Source of the DNA: Sphingomonas sp. PsM26
GTDB lineage: Bacteria; Pseudomonadota; Alphaproteobacteria; Sphingomonadales; Sphingomonadaceae
Direction: 5' to 3'
Assembly: GCA_030433805.1 (NCBI GenBank)
Contig: JARUXA010000004.1
Coordinates: 124,001 to 188,000 of the forward strand
Length of the DNA stretch: 64,000 nucleotides
Shown here: piece by piece, positions 33,397 to 41,465 of the stretch
Layout: every line of letters begins with the position of its first letter
Numbering within the stretch: the first letter of the stretch is position 1
Notes under the pieces: generated by a model
The model's input: only the letters and a program-made list of their open reading frames with translations
What the model was told of the DNA's origin: nothing
Databases searched by the model: none
Program-made: the position numbers and the translations under genes

Positions 33397-34809
33397 CTAG
33401 CCCATGACCCGCGCCGCGATACTGCCCAGCAGGATCGCGGCGAAGGGACCGATCGCCAGCATCTGCCGCCAGCGCGGCACCGCCCATGTCGCGGGTTGGC
33501 CGAGCAACAGCGCCGCCGCCACGCCTGTCGCGATAATCGTCCAGAGATGATAGCGCACTTCGGACGCCACGCTGAGCGGCAGGTAGCTGAGGGCGTAGAG
33601 CAGCGCCGACCATGCAAGCGCAGGCGCGATGTTGCCCGCCCCACCCGTGCCAGCCCCGCCGTCTCCCCCGCCGAGTGACGGGCGCAACACCACCAGGCCG
33701 AACGCCAGCGCGATCCAGCAGGCTGGCCAGCCGAGCGGGGTGGCGAGACTCGCGATTGCCAGCGTTGCGATACCATCGCGCACCGCGCCGGGTCTGACCG
33801 CATAGCCCCAGCGATTGGGATCGGACTCGAGCGACAGTCCGGGCAGGTCCGCATCCCGCACGAAAGCGCGCGTATTGCGGTCAAAATGGGCGAGCCGATG
33901 TGCCACATAGGCGCCCGGATGGTCGGCAATTGCAGCAATCCACCAGCGATAGGCTGCGTGGTTTGCGCTTAGCCGCGCCCGCAGCGTGGTGAAACCGATC
34001 GCGCAGGGTTCGTCCGCCCACCATGCGTAGCTGTCCCAGGAGATCGGCGAATAGCAGGCGCGGTTGACCGCGACCGGATTGGCGACGCCGGTCGGGGGGA
34101 AGACGTCAGCGTTCGCAAAACGTCCGATCCCGCCGAGATCGTAGATCACGAGCGACAGTTCCACCCCGCTGCGGTCCGCCCGTAACGCCGCATTGGCGAG
34201 GGGGAGTGCGAGGACGAGCGGTACGATCGCGAGCGTGGCGGTCACAGCGAGCCGTGGCAGCGATCGTCGCCACGCGGCAGGCGCGAGCGCGACAAGCAAG
34301 GGAAGGCACGCTGGCACTGCATTGAAACGGAGCGATGCGGCGGCGATTAGCAGCAAGGCGGCGCAGATCCGGGGCCAATGCGCAGTCGGACTGGCGACAG
34401 CGACGAGCCCTGCTGCGAACAGCAAGGCGCCCGCGAACAGGCTGTCCTTCAATATCGTGCCGATCAGCACCAGCGCGATCGGCGAGACCGCCAGCACGAG
34501 TATGGCGACGACCGGCCCCCGCATTCCGCGACGCAGCGCACCGAGCGCGAGCAGCCCGGTCCCGGCCCAGTAGAGTGTCGCCTGCACCACCAGCATTGGC
34601 GCTGGTCCGGCGGCGACACGCCGCAGCAGGTGCCATAGCCAGTTCATCGCGGGTGGATGCCAATCGTCGTAATGGCCGCTGACCGCCTGGCCATATTGGC
34701 GGATCGCATCCCAGGTTATGATTCCCGGCCAGAAAGCCGCCAGTTGGGCGATGGTCCCGGTCGCGATCAGCAGCGTAACGATCTGCACCGAAAGTGTGGC
34801 TCTCCGCAT
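33397..34809 (-). CDS. polytopic membrane protein, GT-C glycosyltransferase-like
   Basis: The 470-residue protein has about 10-12 hydrophobic helices. The first periplasmic loop contains FWPGIITWDAIRQYGQA and HYDDWHPPAMNWLWHLL, where an aspartate followed by an aromatic-rich HP motif is placed as in GT-C enzymes that use polyprenyl-phosphate sugars. A large loop in the second half has CYSPISWDSYAWWADEPC with two cysteines. Function is inferred only at fold level. It faces the exported protein gene three bases away and stands alone. Confidence 0.75.
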   Translation of the reverse strand: MRRATLSVQIVTLLIATGTIAQLAAFWPGIITWDAIRQYGQAVSGHYDDWHPPAMNWLWHLLRRVAAGPAPMLVVQATLYWAGTGLLALGALRRGMRGPVVAILVLAVSPIALVLIGTILKDSLFAGALLFAAGLVAVASPTAHWPRICAALLLIAAASLRFNAVPACLPLLVALAPAAWRRSLPRLAVTATLAIVPLVLALPLANAALRADRSGVELSLVIYDLGGIGRFANADVFPPTGVANPVAVNRACYSPISWDSYAWWADEPCAIGFTTLRARLSANHAAYRWWIAAIADHPGAYVAHRLAHFDRNTRAFVRDADLPGLSLESDPNRWGYAVRPGAVRDGIATLAIASLATPLGWPACWIALAFGLVVLRPSLGGGDGGAGTGGAGNIAPALAWSALLYALSYLPLSVASEVRYHLWTIIATGVAAALLLGQPATWAVPRWRQMLAIGPFAAILLGSIAARVMG

Positions 34810-34921
34810 GGATTGCGGTTAGCATGACGAACCCATCGGCCGTCACGCAAGAATTACGAAGGATTGCAATTCTGCGCGAGAGGATCGACTATAAGTGGGA
34901 TATATCCGGGGGAGTATTGTT

Positions 34922-35548
34922 TTGACTCAGGCTGTATTGATCGCAGACGACCATCCGATGTGCGCGGCAGCGCTGGCAATGGCGACCGAACAGGTTGCGC
35001 CGGGCGCCGACACGGTCAAGGTGGGGACGATCGCTGAGGCGGTCGCCGTAGCGGAGCAACGTCGCTTCGACCTGATCTTGCTCGATTTAATGTTGCCCGA
35101 TGTGCAGGGGTTCGCGGGCTTGCTGATGCTGCGCCGGCTGCAGCCGCGCGCCACCGTAGCGATCGTCAGCAGTACCGACGATCCTGCCGTCATGCGCCGC
35201 GCCGCGCGCGAGGGGGCGAGCGGCTATATCCCCAAGAGCGCCCCGATGAGTGCGATGGTTGGCTCGATTCGGACGCTAATGACGGGCGGAAACGCGTTTC
35301 CGGCGGAGATGGCGCAGACGGATAGCGACGTCGTGACGCTCCCCTCCCGCATCGGCGAACTGTCGCCTGCGCAATTCCGCGTCCTGCGCGCCGCTGCGGA
35401 TGGCAGCCAGAACAAGCAGATCGCCTATGAACTCGGGATTGCCGAAACGACCGTGAAGACGCATTTCGCGCAGATCTTCCGCAAGCTCGGCGTTACCAAC
35501 CGGACCCAGGCGATCCTGGCGTTGCAAGCGCTGGACGTCGCTGCGTGA
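34922..35548 (+). CDS. LuxR-type response regulator
   Basis: The 208-residue regulator has a receiver domain (VLIADDHPMC with the acidic pocket, phospho-acceptor aspartate in LILLDLMLPDVQGF, switch lysine in GYIPKSAP) and a LuxR/NarL helix-turn-helix (ELSPAQFRVLRAAADGSQNK, then GIAETTVKTHFAQIFRKLG). TTG 34922 is preferred because GGGGGAG is eight bases before it. An upstream GTG at 34895 is possible. It points away from a REC-HPt gene and hybrid kinase, so it is a candidate output of that phosphorelay. Confidence 0.92.
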   Translation: MTQAVLIADDHPMCAAALAMATEQVAPGADTVKVGTIAEAVAVAEQRRFDLILLDLMLPDVQGFAGLLMLRRLQPRATVAIVSSTDDPAVMRRAAREGASGYIPKSAPMSAMVGSIRTLMTGGNAFPAEMAQTDSDVVTLPSRIGELSPAQFRVLRAAADGSQNKQIAYELGIAETTVKTHFAQIFRKLGVTNRTQAILALQALDVAA

Positions 35549-35582
35549 TGCTGTTTAGTCGTTGATGTAGAACGACATTATA

Positions 35583-36314
35583 TCAAATGGCAGTGGTCGC
35601 TCGTGCCTCTTCGATCGCGGCCATCGTGCGGACGGCAAGCCCTGTCAGGGCGTCGCTTGTGCGACATTCGCCACGTTCGATCGCCAGGCACGCCAGCGCA
35701 AGATCGAGCGCGCCGATCCCGTTGCACGCCCCGCGCAAGGCATGCGCCTCGCGTTCCGCTCGGACGTGATTGCCTTCCGCGAGCGCTCCGGCGATCGCTT
35801 CCGTGCGCGCCCCGATGTCGCGCACCATCATCTCGAGCAACCGGTCCGCATCCGCGTCGCCAACCGCGCCGCGCAGGTCGGCAAGGCGGTCGCAATCAAG
35901 CAGCGTTTCCGGCGCGGTGGCGGTGGCAGGCGACAAGTCGGCGGCGGGGGCAGGGGCGAGCAGCGCGGTGACCTTCTCGACCAGCTCCTCGGGCGCGAAG
36001 GGTTTGCGAACATAGGCGTTCGCGCCGGCATCCAGCGCCATCTTGACGTGCCATTCGCTCCGCCGAGCGGTCAGGATCACCACCGGAAGATCCCGGAACA
36101 TCGCCGATGTCCGCATCTCGCCAAGGATCGCGAGACCCGTCTTCCCGGGTAGCGCGCAGTCGAGGATCACCAGATCGGGACCGCTATCCCACAGACTGTC
36201 GAGCGCATCGGCACCGTCACGTACCGGCAGAACGACATGGCCAAGCGGCGTCAGCGTCCGCGCGACGATCGCGCAGATCAACTCGTCGTCATCGACGATC
36301 ACGATGCGGGCCAT
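35583..36314 (-). CDS. response regulator with C-terminal HPt domain
   Basis: The 243-residue protein joins a receiver domain (residues about 1-120: IVIVDDDELIC, phospho-acceptor aspartate in LVILDCALPGKTGL, switch lysine in YVRKPFAPEE) to a histidine phosphotransfer domain (about 145-240) with the phosphohistidine in AEREAHALRGACNGIGA. Such proteins relay phosphate between a hybrid kinase and a separate regulator. The gene starts five bases after the hybrid kinase stop on the same strand and is convergent with the LuxR-type regulator, making a compact three-gene phosphorelay. Confidence 0.92.
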   Translation of the reverse strand: MARIVIVDDDELICAIVARTLTPLGHVVLPVRDGADALDSLWDSGPDLVILDCALPGKTGLAILGEMRTSAMFRDLPVVILTARRSEWHVKMALDAGANAYVRKPFAPEELVEKVTALLAPAPAADLSPATATAPETLLDCDRLADLRGAVGDADADRLLEMMVRDIGARTEAIAGALAEGNHVRAEREAHALRGACNGIGALDLALACLAIERGECRTSDALTGLAVRTMAAIEEARATTAI

Positions 36315-36318
36315 CGCG

Positions 36319-39300
36319 TTATCCCGCCTGCCGCACGCGGTGCAGTTGCGCGTGACCCGATTGGAGCACCGTGTCGCGCGCCGCCCCGGCGGGGATGTCG
36401 AGCCCGTCGTCGATGTCCCGCGCTACCGTGCCGAGCTTGCCGTGGCCGAAGAAGGCCGCGGTGCCCGCCACCTGATGCAGCGCGTGGCGCAGCGCATCGA
36501 TCGCGGCGGTATCGACCGTATCCAGCGCGATCGTGGCGTCATACAGCGCGAAGAGGTTGCGCACCCGTGCATCGAACTGCGCCTGGAGATCGGCGTCGTC
36601 ACTGGTTGCCTGGGGCACGACCGGCGGCTGTTTGGGCACTGCCCAGCGTCGCACGATATCGTCCAGCGCACCCATCTGCACAGGCTTCGCCAAATGTCCC
36701 TGCATTCCCGCCGCGACGCAGCTCTCGACGTCGCTGGCATAGGCGTTGGCGGTCAGCGCGACGATCGGGAGCGTTTCCGCCGAGATGCCCGCGTCTCGAA
36801 TCCGTTTGGTCGCTTCGATCCCGTCGAGTTCCGGCATTTGCATGTCCATCAATATCAGCGCGAACGGCGTAGCCGCGCTCCTGGCACGTTCGACCATCGC
36901 GATCGCTTCGAGCCCGGTACGGGCAATGGCGGGACGATAGCCAAGCCGTGTTAGCATAGCCTTAATGAGCGTCTGGTTGACCTCATGGTCTTCGGCAACG
37001 AGCACGCGTGCACCCGGTACGGCGGGCAGCGCAGGGGCGGCGGTGCGCCTCTGTGTGGTGACGGACTGTTCCGCGGGCGCGACGATCAATGGGAGGCGCA
37101 CGGTCACCGTCGTCCCGACGCCGACCGTGCTGGTGAGCGAGATCGTGCCGTCCATCAATTGCGCAAGCTGGTTCGAGATCGCGAGGCCGAGCCCGGTGCC
37201 ACCGTGCCGACGCGAGGTGCTCACATCCTCCTGGACGAATTCGTGAAAGATCGCGCCCTGGCGATCCTCCGCAATGCCGACACCGGTATCCGCGATCGCA
37301 ACGACGATCATGGCATCATCGCATGATACGCTCAGTCGAATCGATCCGCGTTCGGTAAACTTGGCCGCGTTGCCGAGCAGGTTCAGCACGATCTGTCGCA
37401 AGCGCAGCCCGTCGCCGATCACCGCGTTCGGGACGGAATCGGCGACGTCGACCTCAAGCGCGATCCCCGCCGTAGTGGTGAGCGGCATGATCAACCGCGC
37501 ACAGCTCCGGGCGAGGTGATGCCAGTCGACGCGGTCCTGAGCGAGCGTGACATGCCCCGCCTCGATCTTCGACAGATCCAGGATGTCGTTGAGCAGCCGC
37601 ATCATCGCCTTGCCGGAATCCGCAATCATCTGGAGCTTCTGCTGCTGGTCCTTGCGGGGATTTTCCGCGAGCAGCAGTTCGGTGAAGCCGAGCACACCGT
37701 TCATCGGTGTCCGGATTTCATGGCTCATGTTGGCGAGGAAGCTCGATTTCGCCTGCGCCGCGACTTCGGCATGGCGTCGCGCGGAATCAAGCTCGAATTC
37801 GAGCCGCTTGCGTTCGGAAATGTCGCGCACCGAGGAGATGATCTCGCGTGGCTCGCCCGTCACGGGGTCGCGCACCAGCCCACTGTTCGACTCAAGCCAG
37901 CGCCAGGTGTCGGGCTGATCGACGCGTTTCATGCGATAGGCGATCACGCGCCGATCGATCAGCCCCGCGCCGAGCGCCCGATGCGTCCTGAGCACGTCCT
38001 CGACATCATCGGGATGGTATCCCCGCAGCATATTGCGCCCGACCAACTGATCAGGCCGCAATCCGACGAGATCGAACACCGATGGGGAAACGTACAGGCA
38101 AACCCCATCGATCGACGTCCGGAATACCGCATCGGTGGCGTTCTCCGCCAGCAGCTTTAACTGCTCGGTTCGCTCGCGAAGGGCTGCTTCGGTGGCTTTG
38201 CGATGCGTGATATCGACGTTGACGCCGATGAAACCGATCTGCCGGCCGGAATCGTCCCACTCGCTGGTGGTGATCGTCTCGACCCAACGGATCGATCCGT
38301 CGGGGCGAACGAAGCGGAATTCGGTGCGAAGCTCGCGCGACTCGAGCACAGTCTCGCGCCATTCCATGCGCAAACGCTCGAGATCGTCGGGGTGAACCGA
38401 TGGGATCCACCCGTCGCCGGATGCCTGTTCCAGCGTCAGCCCCGCCACATCCAACCAGGCACGATTGGCATAGACGATACCGCCTTGCGCATTGGAGCGG
38501 TAGATGCCCGCCGGCGACAGTGCCGCCAGCGTCTCGAACAGTCGCTTGCTCTCCGCCAGCGCAATTCTGGCGCGCCGTTGTTCGGTGATGTCGACGACCG
38601 CGCCGACGTATCCCGTCAGAACACCCTGGCTGTCGAACTCGGCGCTGTTGACGCTTTGCACCCACAGCTCGCCACCCTTGGGATCGTGGAAGGCAAAATC
38701 CCGAACCTTGATCGTCCCGGGCGTGAGCCCATGCCAGGCGGGTTCGCGCACGAAGGTTCCGGGGTCGACCAACGCCTGCATCCAGCCGGTCCCGAGCGAT
38801 TCCTCGACCGAGAGGCCGATCTTGGTCGCCCAGGCGCGGTTGACGTAGGTGAGGCCGCCATCGGGGCCGGCCCGGAAGATGCCGACGGGCGCCGCCTCGG
38901 CAAGCCGGCGGAACCGGACTTCGCTGTCCTCGAGGGCGCGTTGTGTCGCGACTGCGGCCGTGATGTCGCGGATCGTCCCGATCGTGCCGTCAAACGTGCC
39001 ATCCGCGCTGGCGAGGCGGCGCAACGTCACCTCGATATGGCGGGATTCGCCAGATGCCGTGTAGAACCGCTGCTTGAGTGTGGTCTCCTCGATCTCGCCC
39101 GAGACGATCCGTGGATAGTGTGTGGCCGCATGCGTGCGGTCTTCCGGATGCAGCAGCCGCGCGGTGTGCCAGCCAAGACTTTCCTCGACCGAATAGCCGG
39201 TCAGGGTTTCCCATGCGCGGTTAAGGAAGATCCATCGCCCCTCGGCGTCTGTCCGGAATACCGCTTCCTGCATCGCGGCAAGCAGCGTATCCGAGAAATC

Positions 39301-40245
39301 GCGCGCATATTTCAGTTCGGCCCGCGTACGATCCCGCGTGCTGAGAACCGAGGCGAACGGCAGACCGATCCCGAACGCGGTTGCCAGCAGCACCTGCAAA
39401 ACGTGGATCCGCATGCTGAAGGGCACGTCGATCAGCCACATCGGCCCCGATCCGCGAAGCGTCTCGACGGTCGCGATGACCGACACGACCAGGATCGTCG
39501 CCGCCGTACCGATGATGCCGAGGCGCATTGCGGCGACGATCATCATCGGCAGACACAGGAACGCCAGCGGATAGCGCGTTTGCCCGAACACAACGATCGC
39601 GAGCGCCGCGCTGCCCAGCAGGATTCCCGCGATTTCCGGGAACCGAGCCCGATCGACTTCATGGCGGCGCGGCCAGGCGTCGATCGCGATCAGCGCGACC
39701 GGTCCGGTGATCAACATGCCAAGCCCGTTGGCAAGCGACCAAGAAAGCCACGCGCGCCAAACGATCCATTCCCCGGGAGGGGCCAGGCGCAATGCCACCG
39801 CAAAGCCCGAAATCGCCGGCGCGACAACGGCACAGCACAGTACGTAGCGCGTCACGTCGGCGATCTCGCGCATGTCCGGGCGGCTTGTCCGACCGAGCGT
39901 GAACAGCCAGCATCCGAACATCGCCTCGGCGACGTCGATCAGCGGAAACATGAGGTTCGCCCCGACCGAACCCGACGCCGCGACGCTGGCCGTGACGAGC
40001 CCAATCAACGTTGCAACGATCCATCCGGCTGAGCGGGCCCAGCCGCCTCGCAGAATGGCGGCGGTCAGCAACGCATTGGGGAGCCACAAGGCCGCGATCG
40101 ATTCTTCGCCGACCGACCACACGATCCCGATCCAGGCAAGCGCGAAGATCGTCGCGCCAAATAGGCACCGCGCAAGCAACCAGCCGACCCGATGGGCCCA
40201 CTGCGTCTGCCGATCCTGCTTTGGAGGTAAAAGCGCTGCTGTCAT
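36319..40245 (-). CDS. MASE1-PAS(x4) hybrid sensor histidine kinase with receiver and HPt domains
   Basis: This 1308-residue protein is a membrane-bound hybrid kinase. Residues about 20-305 form a MASE1-like block of about eight membrane helices. Four PAS domains follow (about 320-430, 445-555, 565-685 and 695-810), each ending in a DIT or DIS linker. HisKA carries His842 (SHEIRTPMNG). HATPase motifs are LLGNAAKF, DTGVGIAED and GGTGLGLAI (to about 1055). The receiver (about 1078-1200) has Asp1134 in LMDMQMPELDG. A terminal HPt-like region has His1257 in HQVAG. The signal sensed is unknown. It is the first gene of the minus-strand pair with the REC-HPt protein. Confidence 0.94.
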   Translation of the reverse strand: MTAALLPPKQDRQTQWAHRVGWLLARCLFGATIFALAWIGIVWSVGEESIAALWLPNALLTAAILRGGWARSAGWIVATLIGLVTASVAASGSVGANLMFPLIDVAEAMFGCWLFTLGRTSRPDMREIADVTRYVLCCAVVAPAISGFAVALRLAPPGEWIVWRAWLSWSLANGLGMLITGPVALIAIDAWPRRHEVDRARFPEIAGILLGSAALAIVVFGQTRYPLAFLCLPMMIVAAMRLGIIGTAATILVVSVIATVETLRGSGPMWLIDVPFSMRIHVLQVLLATAFGIGLPFASVLSTRDRTRAELKYARDFSDTLLAAMQEAVFRTDAEGRWIFLNRAWETLTGYSVEESLGWHTARLLHPEDRTHAATHYPRIVSGEIEETTLKQRFYTASGESRHIEVTLRRLASADGTFDGTIGTIRDITAAVATQRALEDSEVRFRRLAEAAPVGIFRAGPDGGLTYVNRAWATKIGLSVEESLGTGWMQALVDPGTFVREPAWHGLTPGTIKVRDFAFHDPKGGELWVQSVNSAEFDSQGVLTGYVGAVVDITEQRRARIALAESKRLFETLAALSPAGIYRSNAQGGIVYANRAWLDVAGLTLEQASGDGWIPSVHPDDLERLRMEWRETVLESRELRTEFRFVRPDGSIRWVETITTSEWDDSGRQIGFIGVNVDITHRKATEAALRERTEQLKLLAENATDAVFRTSIDGVCLYVSPSVFDLVGLRPDQLVGRNMLRGYHPDDVEDVLRTHRALGAGLIDRRVIAYRMKRVDQPDTWRWLESNSGLVRDPVTGEPREIISSVRDISERKRLEFELDSARRHAEVAAQAKSSFLANMSHEIRTPMNGVLGFTELLLAENPRKDQQQKLQMIADSGKAMMRLLNDILDLSKIEAGHVTLAQDRVDWHHLARSCARLIMPLTTTAGIALEVDVADSVPNAVIGDGLRLRQIVLNLLGNAAKFTERGSIRLSVSCDDAMIVVAIADTGVGIAEDRQGAIFHEFVQEDVSTSRRHGGTGLGLAISNQLAQLMDGTISLTSTVGVGTTVTVRLPLIVAPAEQSVTTQRRTAAPALPAVPGARVLVAEDHEVNQTLIKAMLTRLGYRPAIARTGLEAIAMVERARSAATPFALILMDMQMPELDGIEATKRIRDAGISAETLPIVALTANAYASDVESCVAAGMQGHLAKPVQMGALDDIVRRWAVPKQPPVVPQATSDDADLQAQFDARVRNLFALYDATIALDTVDTAAIDALRHALHQVAGTAAFFGHGKLGTVARDIDDGLDIPAGAARDTVLQSGHAQLHRVRQAG

Positions 40246-40381
40246 GGGCCCTTGGAAACCAGGGTTGGGTGCACGGCCTTGAATAGCAAATCGCAGACAG
40301 GCTGTCGTGGATCACATGCGGTATGCCCGTGGCTGTCCTACACAAACCAAAACGGTTACATCGCCCGTCATGGAGGATGCC

Positions 40382-40921
40382 ATGACGGTTGACGGACTGA
40401 TCGACGATGTGCTGCGACGGGAAGGGGGATACACGCATGATCCCGCCGACGCTGGTGGCGAGACGCGGTACGGGATCACCGCAGCGGTCGCGCGTGCGCA
40501 CGGATATGCGGGGCCGATGCGCAGCCTTCCCGTCGCAACTGCGCGGCAAATCTACCGCGAAGCCTATTGGGAACGGCCGCGGCTGGATGCGGTCGCAAAA
40601 CTGACACCGAACGTTGCCGCGATTCTGTTCGATACGGGCGTAAATATGGGGGTGATGGTTGCTGTCGCGTTTTTGCAGCGTTCGCTTAACGCGCTCAACC
40701 GCAGCGCGCAGGACTATCCCGATGTGCAGCCCGATGGTGTGATCGGGCCAGCCACAATCGCAGCGTTGAGCGGTTTTGCTACGCGTCGCGGCGCAGGCGG
40801 TGATGCGGTGCTGGCCAAGGCGGTGGAGGCGCTGCGCGGAGAGCGGTACGTCGCCCTGGCGGAAGCACGCCCGGCAAATGAAACGTTCCTATACGGATGG
40901 CTGTCAAACCGTATTGGTTAA
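40382..40921 (+). CDS. GH108 family N-acetylmuramidase (endolysin)
   Basis: The 179-residue protein has the GH108 (DUF847) catalytic domain with the glutamate in LRREGGYTHDPADAGGETRY and a following ITAAVARAHG, then a C-terminal peptidoglycan-binding-3 domain with DGVIGPATIAAL. It cleaves the murein glycan. ATG 40382 is supported by GGAGG six bases upstream. There is no signal peptide, so release needs a holin, and a holin gene follows within 15 bases. The same pair type acts as the lysis module of the Rhodobacter gene transfer agent. Confidence 0.92.
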   Translation: MTVDGLIDDVLRREGGYTHDPADAGGETRYGITAAVARAHGYAGPMRSLPVATARQIYREAYWERPRLDAVAKLTPNVAAILFDTGVNMGVMVAVAFLQRSLNALNRSAQDYPDVQPDGVIGPATIAALSGFATRRGAGGDAVLAKAVEALRGERYVALAEARPANETFLYGWLSNRIG

Positions 40922-40936
40922 ACATGGGAGTTGAAC

Positions 40937-41350
40937 ATGGGATTGCTGAATGGACTCATCGGTCCGATCGCGGGGATTATCGACAAGATCGTCCCGGACC
41001 CGAAAGCACGCGACGAGGCGAAGCTGAAGCTCCTCGCGTTGCAAGGCAGCCAGGAGCTGGAACAGGTCAAGACGCAGATGGCGGCGATCATTGCCGAGGC
41101 GCAGGCGACTGATCCCTGGACAAGCCGCGCGCGACCGAGCTTTCTGTATGTGATGTACGCGCTGCTGTTGTGGGCAATCCCGATGGGATTGATCGCGGCG
41201 GTCCGGCCGCAGATGGCGGCGGACATTGCAGCCGGCATGAACGCCTACCTCTCCGGCATTCCGGAACCGCTCTATGCGCTCTTCGGGACCGGGTATCTCG
41301 GCTACACCGCAGCACGTTCCTGGGGGAAGGCGCGGGGACTAGAGAAGTAA
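40937..41350 (+). CDS. GTA-type three-helix holin family protein
   Basis: The 137-residue product fits the GTA_holin_3TM family: an N-terminal LLNGLIGPIAGIIDKIVPDP, a charged amphipathic stretch, FLYVMYALLLWAIPMGLI as a strong membrane helix, then a GIPEPLYALFGTGYLGYTAARSWGKARG end. ATG 40937 has GGAG six bases upstream. Placed directly behind the endolysin, it would release that enzyme into the periplasm. No capsid or tail genes are in the window. Confidence 0.88.
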   Translation: MGLLNGLIGPIAGIIDKIVPDPKARDEAKLKLLALQGSQELEQVKTQMAAIIAEAQATDPWTSRARPSFLYVMYALLLWAIPMGLIAAVRPQMAADIAAGMNAYLSGIPEPLYALFGTGYLGYTAARSWGKARGLEK

Positions 41351-41465
41351 CGCAATGCCAGATGGTGGATCGGGACAGGGGAGATGGCGAAGGGGACGGG
41401 ACGCTCGGCCGATTGCCTCGCAGTTTTACTGTGCTATCCCACTCCATCACTCCCGGAGTATCCTG

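Noticed and set aside
38203..40032. A 609-codon plus-strand open frame opposite the hybrid kinase
   Set aside because: Composition is dominated by R, D, A and H with no membrane or fold pattern. The opposite strand has seven clear kinase-type domains.
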